Shown here piece by piece: positions 1-5,919 of a stretch of DNA of 9,600 nucleotides. A program made the position numbers and the translations under genes. The stretch is from an uncultured Clostridia bacterium (GTDB taxonomy: Bacteria; Bacillota; Clostridia; TANB77; CAG-508), in assembly GCA_944392065.1 (NCBI GenBank), contig CALXVO010000044.1, positions 1-9,600 on the forward strand, written 5' to 3'. The notes under the pieces are model-generated. The model was not told the DNA's origin. It did not search any database and worked only from the letters and a program-made list of their open reading frames with translations. How positions within the stretch are numbered: the stretch's first letter is position 1; every line of letters starts with the position of its first letter.

Positions 1-224
1 GTTCTTACAATATATTTAACATCAATTTCTATATGAGAACTTGTTCCAATTCCCAATAAGCTTATATTTCTAATGTTGTTAACTCTATCTAATCCTAAAA
101 ATAAAAAATGCTCTTGTATAGCATCTTTTATTTCTTGTACTTCTTCTAGATTAAAAACATCTTCAGGTTTATTTACTTTTCTTTCATTTATTCCACATTC
201 TTTTTTCTGTATATCTATTAGCAA
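1..224 (-). CDS. RadC-like JAB/MPN-domain protein, N-terminal part (runs off the window)
   Basis: I see an open frame on the minus strand starting with TTG at 224-222 and still open at base 1 (74 codons). A GGAGG at 234-230 sits 5 bases before the TTG, and the frame is closed upstream by TGA at 266-264 with no in-frame ATG, so TTG is the best start. Residues about 35-74 read AIQEHFLFLGLDRVNNIRNI then SLLGIGTSSHIEIDVKYIVR, which matches the start of the RadC C-terminal JAB (MPN) domain. The metal-binding HxHP region would lie outside the window. The domain begins near residue 30, so the helix-hairpin-helix domain of full RadC is missing; such short JAB-only forms are common in phages and integrative elements. 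The biochemical role of RadC proteins is not settled. The gene follows the HTH regulator on the same strand but lies behind a terminator. Confidence 0.8.
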   Translation of the reverse strand, partial: MLIDIQKKECGINERKVNKPEDVFNLEEVQEIKDAIQEHFLFLGLDRVNNIRNISLLGIGTSSHIEIDVKYIVR

Positions 225-234
225 CTTTCCCTCC

Positions 235-264
235 AAAAAAAGAATAGCCCAAATGCTATTCTTT
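235..264 (-). terminator. Intrinsic terminator after the HTH gene, abutting the RadC-like ribosome binding site
   Basis: The arms AGAATAGC (241-248) and GCTATTCT (255-262) pair perfectly around a 6-base loop; two more A-T pairs extend the stem. On the minus strand it is followed by a run of T (240-235), the usual Rho-independent form. The T-run touches the GGAGGG of the next gene (234-229), so it could also act as an attenuator. Confidence 0.75.
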
Positions 265-298
265 CACCTTTTAACTTTTATTCTACATCTATAAAATT

Positions 299-922
299 TC
301 AAATTTCTTCTTCGTCTTCTTTAATTGAACTTTTATTTTTTTCAAACTGCTTTATAAATTTTTCTATCTTACTGACACTTCCATCAGAAATCATTGCACC
401 TTTATTAAACCAATCTATTATAGTCCTTCTGCTTATACCAATTCTTCTACTTAATTCACTATTACTAATATTATTCTTTATAAGATATTCCTTCAATTCA
501 ACATTGTATGAAAAGTCTTTACGATTTCTCATATTCTCTGATTCCTCTAAATTTATCTTTAATTCGCTCTTACTTATCTTTAAAAAATTGGCTATTTTTT
601 CTATTGTATCAATGTCAGTTAACTTACGGATTCTTTTTTCTATTTTATAATACTCCTTACCAGACACTCCTAATACTTGTCCAACTTCTTCCTGTGTATA
701 TCCGTTTATTTTCCTATAATATATAAACTGATCAATGTAATCTTTAAAATTAGAATTTAGGTTGTCTGAAAAATAGTTTTTTAACTCTAGTTTTAATGGT
801 TCTTTTAAAATTCCCCTGTTTTTAATATCTGTGAACATTTTGGTGAGATTCTCTGTATCAATATTTTCAATACCTTGCAGTAACCTCACACCGTTTACAT
901 CGCTATTTTTTGAGTTCGACAT
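299..922 (-). CDS. Double helix-turn-helix (Xre/HTH_3-type) transcriptional regulator, mobile-element type
   Basis: A protein of about 207 residues. It has two helix-turn-helix regions. Residues about 59-120 form an Xre-like domain (GYTQEEVGQVLGVSGKEYYK, with TIEKIANFLKIS after it). Residues about 138-192 form a second HTH (NISNSELSRRIGISRRTIID) typical of phage or transposon regulators. The tail is acidic and charged. It probably binds DNA and represses or controls element genes; its target cannot be read from the sequence. Start: ATG at 922-920 overlaps the TGA of the upstream hydrolase fragment (TGATG), which suggests coupled translation; an in-frame ATG two codons earlier (928) is also possible. 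Neither has a good ribosome binding site of its own. The 5' end lies at the break in the hydrolase gene, so its present promoter may be the host gene's. A terminator follows at 264-235. Confidence 0.8.
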   Translation of the reverse strand: MSNSKNSDVNGVRLLQGIENIDTENLTKMFTDIKNRGILKEPLKLELKNYFSDNLNSNFKDYIDQFIYYRKINGYTQEEVGQVLGVSGKEYYKIEKRIRKLTDIDTIEKIANFLKISKSELKINLEESENMRNRKDFSYNVELKEYLIKNNISNSELSRRIGISRRTIIDWFNKGAMISDGSVSKIEKFIKQFEKNKSSIKEDEEEI

Positions 923-1020
923 CAGCATACTGTCGCAACTGCCTTCATTCCATTATCCCCTTCCCCACCAGCTTCACATTGTATTAATCTTGCGATTAAT
1001 TCTCTATCGGAATAAGCCAT
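922..1020 (-). pseudogene. SleB/CwlJ-type cell wall hydrolase, 5' fragment (32 codons)
   Basis: On the minus strand ATG at 1020-1018, preceded by AGGTGG (1030-1025) 4 bases away, opens a 32-residue frame: MAYSDRELIARLIQCEAGGE then GDNGMKAVATVC and TGA. The pattern of ARLIQCEAxGE with a following MKAVATV is the start of the Hydrolase_2 (SleB/CwlJ) family, spore cortex-lytic or related cell wall hydrolases, where the next residues are normally VMNRV and the protein goes on for about 100 more residues. Glu in CEAGGE is the expected catalytic acid. Here homology ends sharply after ATV at about 928. The rest of the gene is not in this window. The healthy ribosome binding site and lack of other damage suggest a recent break, by insertion of the element to the left. 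If that element excises cleanly, the gene could be restored. Confidence 0.72.
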
Positions 1021-1088
1021 GAAACCACCTCATATTACTATATGAAATATTCTCAAAATGGTTAAAACTTTTTAAAAATAATATTAAA

Positions 1089-1131
1089 CCTGTCCCCTTT
1101 TAGGAAAAATCAGAAAAAAAAGCCTGTCCCC
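1089..1131. repeat. Two direct copies of CCTGTCCCC
   Basis: CCTGTCCCC occurs at 1089-1097 and again at 1123-1131, 34 bases apart, separated by an A-rich spacer. Read on the minus strand these are GGGGACAGG motifs. The core GGGACAG is shared with the long palindrome at 6679-6740. This suggests a dispersed repeat family of the genome, of the REP or small-MITE kind. No transposase is nearby. Confidence 0.6.
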
Positions 1132-1146
1132 AATTAGCATAACTAC

Positions 1147-1175
1147 TAGATTTTTATTTTGTAATACGGTATAAT
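1147..1175 (+). promoter_or_regulatory. Promoter of tRNA-Leu (and probably the following pseudouridine synthase)
   Basis: A perfect TATAAT lies at 1170-1175, 13 bases before the tRNA. The -35 position with a 17-base spacer is TAGATT (1147-1152), a weak match. Transcription would start near 1182, giving a leader of a few bases. Confidence 0.6.
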
Positions 1176-1188
1176 ATATCCATCTTAT

Positions 1189-1274
1189 GCGAGTATGCTG
1201 GAACTGGCAGACAGGCACGTTTGAGGGGCGTGTGCTTTAAAAGCGTATGGGTTCAAGTCCCATTACTCGCACCA
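1189..1274 (+). tRNA. tRNA-Leu (anticodon GAG)
   Basis: A class II tRNA of 86 bases with encoded CCA (1272-1274). The acceptor GCGAGTA (1189-1195) pairs with TACTCGC (1264-1270). The anticodon stem CACGT/GCGTG (1216-1220 and 1228-1232) holds the loop TTGAGGG with anticodon GAG at 1223-1225, reading CUC and CUU leucine codons. A long variable arm with GCTTT/AAAGC-like pairing fits Leu. The T arm ATGGG-TTCAAGT-CCCAT ends at 1263. It looks intact, with no sign of an inserted element at its 3' end. Confidence 0.95.
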
Positions 1275-1290
1275 ATAAATGGAGAGAATA

Positions 1291-2172
1291 ATGAAATTAA
1301 TTTATCAAATAAAAGAGAATGACAATTATTTAACAATAAAAGAATTATTAAGAGCATATTTTGCTATTTCCGATAGACTATTACTTAAATTAAAGAAAAA
1401 TAATAAAGTATTCCTAAATGGCAGTATTTCTAATATCAATTCTCCCCTATTTTTCGGAGACTTAGTAGAAGTATTGCTTAATTTTGAAGAAGATAACTCT
1501 AATATTCTACCCACAAAAATGGAATTAGAAATTCTTTATGAAGATGAGGTTTATTTGGTTATTAATAAGCCAGCTGGTATTCCTGTCCATCCTTCTATGG
1601 ATCATTTTACAGATAGTTTGTCAAACGGTGTAAGATATTATTTCGATTCTATTGGTCTAAAAAAGAAAATTAGGCCAGTAAATAGATTAGATAAAAATAC
1701 TTCGGGTATTGTAATATTTGCTAAGAATGAATATATTCAAGAATGCTTTATCAGACAAATGAAAAGTCATCAATTTTATAAAGAATATATTGCTATATGT
1801 AATGGTAAGCTTAAAGAAACGAAAGGTACCATAGATGCTCCAATTGGCAGGAAGGAAAATAGTATTATTGAAAGATGTGTTAACGAATTTGGAGATAATG
1901 CGATAACAGAATATGAAGTAATCGCTTATAAAGAAAAAGAAGATTATACTGTTCTTAAATGCATTTTAAAAACTGGTCGTACCCATCAAATAAGAGTACA
2001 TTTAAGTTATATTGGTCATCCTATCTTAGGGGATACTTTATATGGAAGTGCTTCTGAATTTATTAATAGACAAGCTCTTCATTCTTATAGGACAAGTTTT
2101 ATTCATCCAATAGATAAAACTCTAGTGAACTATACGGCACCTATTCCCCATGATATGGAATTGTTAATTTAG
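1291..2172 (+). CDS. RluA-family rRNA pseudouridine synthase
   Basis: A 293-residue enzyme expected to convert specific uridines of rRNA (RluD/RluC group) or tRNA to pseudouridine in the cytoplasm. Residues about 15-65 look like an S4-type RNA-binding segment. The catalytic motif RLDKNTSG carries the Asp at residue 134. GRTHQIRVHLSYIGHPILGD near residues 230-250 is the conserved C-terminal signature of the family, and INKPAGIPVHPS precedes the active site. An ATG at 1279 is in frame, but GGAGAG at 1281-1286 overlaps it and serves ATG 1291, so I chose 1291. The gene begins 16 bases after the tRNA-Leu CCA with no terminator between, so both are probably made as one transcript and separated by tRNA 3' processing. 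The exact target base cannot be told from the sequence. Confidence 0.92.
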   Translation: MKLIYQIKENDNYLTIKELLRAYFAISDRLLLKLKKNNKVFLNGSISNINSPLFFGDLVEVLLNFEEDNSNILPTKMELEILYEDEVYLVINKPAGIPVHPSMDHFTDSLSNGVRYYFDSIGLKKKIRPVNRLDKNTSGIVIFAKNEYIQECFIRQMKSHQFYKEYIAICNGKLKETKGTIDAPIGRKENSIIERCVNEFGDNAITEYEVIAYKEKEDYTVLKCILKTGRTHQIRVHLSYIGHPILGDTLYGSASEFINRQALHSYRTSFIHPIDKTLVNYTAPIPHDMELLI

Positions 2173-2178
2173 AATCTA

Positions 2179-2215
2179 AAAATAAAAGATGGAGTTGACC
2201 CCCATCTTTTATTTT
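2179..2215. terminator. Bidirectional intrinsic terminator between convergent genes
   Basis: A 14-pair perfect stem (2179-2192 with 2202-2215) around a 9-base loop, A-rich on the 5' side and T-rich on the 3' side. It can therefore end transcription of the pseudouridine synthase gene (+) and of the ATPase gene (-). A second short hairpin, CGAAATC/GATTTCG (2223-2239), lies directly after the ATPase stop. Confidence 0.85.
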
Positions 2216-2239
2216 GGTTACTCGAAATCTACGATTTCG

Positions 2240-4558
2240 TTAGTAGCCCATTTTATTGTATATCTTCTGCTTAATAGTAAGCACGATTGTACTAATTACT
2301 GCAAATACAACAAATATTCCGAATTCTCTTGTATTGATAGTAGTTAATTGTAACAAGTTTCTAAATAAATATACTGCTACAAAAAATCCTACAAAAGTTG
2401 TACTGAACAAGAAAGCACGTAATTTATTAAATGGCAAACATACTTCTAGAACGGCTAATATACTTACAAAACCTATTAATAGGTACATAATAGTAACTAA
2501 TTGTCCTTGTGCAATGTTTAATACTGGTGCTAAGAAAGTTAAAAACATAATATTAAGCATAATTACAATGGCAAATGGTGCCGCGTTTCGCAGTACGGTA
2601 TGTAAAAATACGCCTCTAATAGGTTTGCTATTTGGTTCAAATGAGATAAAGAAGGATGTATATGCTTCAATTACTAAATCTATTAATGTAATTTGTATTG
2701 GTATAAATGGGAATGCAGAATTTGTTAAAATACAAAATACAGTTAATAAAATAGAGTATATTGTTTTAATAAAGAATATTCTTGCAACACTGGTAAGGTT
2801 ATTTACAACTCTTCTTCCTTCCATTAAGACATCTTTTAGTACACTAAAGTCTTGATTTAAAAGTACTATTTGAGAAACTTGTTTTGCTGCGTCATTTGCC
2901 TCTGGTAAAGTAATACTTAAATCAGCTTCTCTTAATGCAATAACATCGTTTACTCCATCTCCTGTCATAGCTACATTATGTCCTTTTGCTTGAAGTGCTT
3001 TTACAATAATGCTTTTTTGATGTGGTAAAACTCTTGCAAAAATACTATATTTATCAACAATGTCGACAATTTCAGCATCTGAGTTTAATGTAGATAAATC
3101 AATATATGATTCATAATCCTCTAACCCTGCTCTTTTAGCAATGGTAGATACAGTTATAGGATTATCTCCAGATATAATTTTAATATCTACTTGTTGCGTT
3201 TTAAAATATCCAAGCATCTCTTTTGCATTTTTTCTAAGTGGATCAGCTAATATAATGGATGCTATCATTGTTAAATTTGGTAATTCTTCTACTTCTGGAT
3301 TTAATTTTTCTTTGGTATATCCAATACATAATGCTCTTTTACCATCTTCTTGCGCTTTTAGAACACTTTCTGGTAATTCTATTCCTGCTTTTAAAACTAA
3401 TCGTTCTGGTGCTCCTACTACAATAGTTCCTACATCTTTTAATGTTACACTACTCCATTTTCGTTCCGATGAGAAAGAAATATCACTTATTTTTTCATAT
3501 TTTCCTTCTCCTTTAAAATAATTTTTTAAGGCTAAAAATGTACTATTGCTATCATCTGTTAATTTTACGTAAGAATTCATTATATTCTCAAAAGTGTCTG
3601 GTAAAACATTTTCATTATATTTTTCAATATCTATTACTTTCATTTTTCCTTCTGTAATAGTTCCTGTTTTATCCAAACATAAAGTATCCACATGTGCTAA
3701 TGTTTCTACGCTATATAAATCTTGTACTAATACTTCTTTTTTAGCAAGTTTTATTACTCCTGATTCTAATGCGATACTGGTAAGTAGTACAAATCCTTTT
3801 GGTAGCATTCCTAACAATGCTGCTGCTGTTGCAATAACAGATTGTTGTAAAGTATTTTCTCTAAATACAAATGCTTGTACAAATAGAATAACACCTGCTG
3901 GGATGATAACAAAACTTGTAAAATTCGTAACTTTTTTCATAGAATTTAAAAGTTCTGAATTAACCTTTTTATGTTTTTTGGTTGCATTTATAATTTGGTT
4001 TGCGAAATTGTCGTCTCCTACTTTTTCTATTTTGGCATAGCATTTTCCACTTACTACATAACTTCCTGATAAAAGTTTTGCATCTTTTTCTTTTAATATC
4101 GTGTCTGATTCTCCAGTAAGTAAAGACTCATTTACTTCTATTTCTCCTTCTAATACATAAGCATCGGATGGAATTTGGTCGCCTTGTTGTAACAGAATAA
4201 CATCATCTAATACAATTTCATTAATATTTATTTCTTCTTGTTTTCCATCTCTTATTACTTTTGCTTTTGCAACGGTTAAAATAGATAGTTTTTTAACTAA
4301 ATTCTTACCATGAATTTCCTGTATTATTCCAATAAGAACGTTAATTATAATTATTAGAATAAAAACCATATTGGTATATGCATGTACACAGGCCAATGCT
4401 ATTGCTATAATTAAGTTAAATAAATTAAATAAAGTGCAAACATTGTCTCTTACAATTTGCCAATTTGATTTTAAATTATTGGTATTAGAATTGTTTATCT
4501 TCCCTTCCTCTATTCTCTTTTTTACTTCTTCATTTGTTAATCCTTTTATATTTTCCAT
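2240..4558 (-). CDS. CtpE-like cation-transporting P-type ATPase
   Basis: A 772-residue membrane pump that would use ATP to move a cation across the cytoplasmic membrane. All core motifs are present: actuator TGES (148-151), phosphorylation site DKTGT with Asp296, nucleotide-binding GAPE (382-385, without the usual Lys before it), hinge TGDGVND (532-538). Helix pairs lie near 40-80, 212-262 and six more after about 590. The membrane motif is LPKG (252-255), where P2-type Ca pumps have PEG, and the hinge continues with VIALREADLS, as in the CtpE-like group. Mycobacterial CtpE has been linked to calcium uptake; the ion here is unproven. There is no N-terminal heavy-metal-binding CxxC domain, arguing against a copper or zinc pump. 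Ribosome binding site AAGGA lies about 10 bases upstream. It is divergent from the small secreted protein gene at 4845; I found no convincing promoter for it in the intervening 286 bases. Confidence 0.9.
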   Translation of the reverse strand: MENIKGLTNEEVKKRIEEGKINNSNTNNLKSNWQIVRDNVCTLFNLFNLIIAIALACVHAYTNMVFILIIIINVLIGIIQEIHGKNLVKKLSILTVAKAKVIRDGKQEEININEIVLDDVILLQQGDQIPSDAYVLEGEIEVNESLLTGESDTILKEKDAKLLSGSYVVSGKCYAKIEKVGDDNFANQIINATKKHKKVNSELLNSMKKVTNFTSFVIIPAGVILFVQAFVFRENTLQQSVIATAAALLGMLPKGFVLLTSIALESGVIKLAKKEVLVQDLYSVETLAHVDTLCLDKTGTITEGKMKVIDIEKYNENVLPDTFENIMNSYVKLTDDSNSTFLALKNYFKGEGKYEKISDISFSSERKWSSVTLKDVGTIVVGAPERLVLKAGIELPESVLKAQEDGKRALCIGYTKEKLNPEVEELPNLTMIASIILADPLRKNAKEMLGYFKTQQVDIKIISGDNPITVSTIAKRAGLEDYESYIDLSTLNSDAEIVDIVDKYSIFARVLPHQKSIIVKALQAKGHNVAMTGDGVNDVIALREADLSITLPEANDAAKQVSQIVLLNQDFSVLKDVLMEGRRVVNNLTSVARIFFIKTIYSILLTVFCILTNSAFPFIPIQITLIDLVIEAYTSFFISFEPNSKPIRGVFLHTVLRNAAPFAIVIMLNIMFLTFLAPVLNIAQGQLVTIMYLLIGFVSILAVLEVCLPFNKLRAFLFSTTFVGFFVAVYLFRNLLQLTTINTREFGIFVVFAVISTIVLTIKQKIYNKMGY

Positions 4559-4781
4559 TATTCAAATTTCCTTTCTAAAACTCTGATTATTATCGTTTAA
4601 ATATAAAGTTAAATCATTAAGATATAATAATTTATAAGCTAATATTTAAAACAACATATTATTGTGTATGCACAGCTCCATATTGCAAATTTCATACATT
4701 TTTAAGCTTTGTATATTATATAATTAACATCATTCTTTGACAAGCATTTATTAAAAAATATTACAAATTTTATAATTTTAC

Positions 4782-4810
4782 TAGACTTTTTTTTGTTTTT
4801 TGTGTATGAT
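4782..4810 (+). promoter_or_regulatory. Probable promoter of the small secreted protein gene at 4845
   Basis: TAGACT (4782-4787) and TATGAT (4805-4810) have a 17-base, T-rich spacer. Transcription would start near 4817, just before the ribosome binding site AGAAAGGA (4826-4833). A consensus TTGACA at 4737-4742 has only poor -10 partners. The rest of the 4559-4844 intergenic stretch is very A+T-rich and I see nothing else definite in it. Confidence 0.5.
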
Positions 4811-4844
4811 TATATAGAACTTATGAGAAAGGAATGATATTTTA

Positions 4845-5228
4845 ATGTTAAAAATTTCAAAAAAAATTAGAATTTTATTTGTTTTATTAATATTCTTTTT
4901 ATTTGTTAATACTATAGTTTTAGCAACTGATATAAATATGAATTTGCCAACTGACGATAACTATGTTACATACGAAAATGGTACTTATACAAACAATATT
5001 GATGATAATACAGGCAACAATGTTGGAAACACTAATACCAATAACAATTCTATTACTGATGCCAGTCAAGTGAGAGATGATGTTGGTGGAACAACTACTC
5101 CATCAAATGTTAGCAGTATAGCACAAGAGAATATGAGTTTTTCAAATATATTAAATATATTATTAATAACAGTTGGCGTTGTTTTAATCTTACTTGCAAT
5201 TGCTATTTTAATTCGATTAAAATCTTAA
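4845..5228 (+). CDS. Small secreted, membrane-anchored protein of unknown function
   Basis: 127 residues, not recognised. Residues 1-27 form a signal peptide: basic start (KISKKIR), long hydrophobic core, and likely cleavage after VLA. Residues 28-100 are a polar, acidic, Asn/Thr/Asp-rich stretch with no cysteine, probably unstructured and outside the cell. Residues 101-123 form a single hydrophobic helix followed by RLKS, so the protein should end as a type I membrane protein. There is no LPxTG sorting motif. The same plan (signal peptide, polar body, one C-terminal helix) recurs in the next gene, which suggests related roles at the cell surface, but the sequences are not clearly homologous. 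It has its own promoter and terminator, so it is probably a single-gene unit. Confidence 0.75.
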   Translation: MLKISKKIRILFVLLIFFLFVNTIVLATDINMNLPTDDNYVTYENGTYTNNIDDNTGNNVGNTNTNNNSITDASQVRDDVGGTTTPSNVSSIAQENMSFSNILNILLITVGVVLILLAIAILIRLKS

Positions 5229-5262
5229 ATTTAATTAAATAATATATAATTTATAAATTTTC

Positions 5263-5295
5263 AAAAATATCACAATTTATTTGTGATATTTTTTT
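5263..5295 (+). terminator. Intrinsic terminator after the first small secreted protein gene
   Basis: AAAAATATCACAA pairs with TTGTGATATTTTT (13 pairs; 5263-5275 with 5281-5293) around a 5-base loop and runs into a tract of T. It separates the two small secreted protein genes into different transcripts. Confidence 0.85.
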
Positions 5296-5360
5296 GTATA
5301 TTTTATTTTAAAAAAGCAATAATATAAATAGAGAATTTCTTTTAAATGCTCAAAATTTTA

Positions 5361-5392
5361 ATAGTACAGAAATCTAATGTCTAATGTACTAT
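5361..5392. repeat. Inverted repeat upstream of the second small secreted protein gene
   Basis: ATAGTACA (5361-5368) and TGTACTAT (5385-5392) are perfect inverted copies separated by 16 bases. The spacer contains a tandem TCTAATG that runs into the right arm. It lies 36 bases before the start codon, so it could be an operator or a 5' leader hairpin. No convincing -35/-10 pair was found around it. Confidence 0.45.
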
Positions 5393-5427
5393 CAAAAAAT
5401 CTAAGAATTCTTATAAGGAGGTCTAGA

Positions 5428-5892
5428 ATGAAAAAAAGATTTTTATTAACTTTAGTTGTAACTATTCTTTTTACATCTATTGCTATTTCTTCTTTTGCTA
5501 TGGATAATGTAGTTAATGGAATTAGAAATGCTGTTGGTGGAGCAGAAAATACAATAGAAAACATTGGAAGTGATGTTGCAGGTGGAATTAGAAATGGTTT
5601 TAATACTTTACAAAATGGAGCAGAAAATGTTTCTGATGATGTTAGGAATGGTATGCATGATGCTGAAAATACAACCGGAAATGCAGTTATGGGAACAGTA
5701 AATAACAACAATAATAATGGATACACAGCTACTAGAACATCTACTGATGAAATGAAAATAGCTGGCATGACAACTAATACATGGTCTTGGATTATAATGG
5801 GTATTACAGCTGCTGCTATCGTTATTCTTGTATGGTCATATATAAAGCAAAAAAATAAAAATGATATATATATTGACTCTGACGAATTATAA
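5428..5892 (+). CDS. Small secreted, membrane-anchored protein with 11-residue repeats, unknown function
   Basis: 154 residues, not recognised. The start is ATG 5428 because AAGGAGGT (5415-5422) lies 5 bases before it and a classic signal peptide (MKKRFLLTLVVTILFTSIAI, cleavage after SSFA near residue 24) begins there; an upstream in-frame ATG at 5377 would add 17 basic residues and lacks a site. Residues 28-82 are five 11-residue units (VVNGIRNAVGG, AENTIENIGSD, VAGGIRNGFNT, LQNGAENVSDD, VRNGMHDAENT) with a hydrophobic residue at position 1 in most units and at position 5 in most, as in amphipathic helices of LEA-like or apolipoprotein-like proteins. A poly-Asn linker (92-97) leads to a membrane helix (119-138) and a short charged tail ending SDEL. 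No LPxTG motif. It probably sits on the outer face of the membrane, the repeats being free to lie on a lipid or wall surface; this is inference. Confidence 0.75.
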   Translation: MKKRFLLTLVVTILFTSIAISSFAMDNVVNGIRNAVGGAENTIENIGSDVAGGIRNGFNTLQNGAENVSDDVRNGMHDAENTTGNAVMGTVNNNNNNGYTATRTSTDEMKIAGMTTNTWSWIIMGITAAAIVILVWSYIKQKNKNDIYIDSDEL

Positions 5893-5919
5893 TTTTAAAG
5901 AGATATCCTAGTTGAAATC

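Larger units (their letters stand above)
1..931 (-). mobile_element. Inferred end of an integrative element or prophage inserted in the cell wall hydrolase gene
   Basis: This is inference from three things seen: the hydrolase reading frame stops matching its family near 928-931; the sequence to the left carries an HTH regulator and a JAB-only RadC-like gene, both typical of mobile elements; and the regulator begins exactly at the break. No integrase, terminal repeat or matching second junction is in the window, so the exact crossover base, the element's size and its type are unknown. The right-hand attachment site would lie around 922-935, inside GCAGTTGCGACAGTATGC. Confidence 0.5.

Noticed and set aside
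73..294. A plus-strand open frame of 73 codons
   Set aside because: It overlaps the RadC-like frame on the other strand, has no ribosome binding site and reads as low-complexity sequence.
1036..1062. A sigma-K-like promoter (AC, 16 bases, CATATAGTA) before the cell wall hydrolase fragment
   Set aside because: It would place the transcript start near 1029, inside the ribosome binding site, and such A+T-rich matches arise easily by chance.
1189..1274. tRNA-Leu as the integration site of the left-hand element
   Set aside because: The tRNA is complete, about 250 bases from the break, and no duplicated 3' tRNA end is seen; the break is in the hydrolase gene instead.
4737..4764. Perfect TTGACA as a -35 box
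   Set aside because: At 16-18 bases downstream only TATTAC, ATTACA or TTACAA are found; the pair at 4782-4810 fits better and is closer to the gene.
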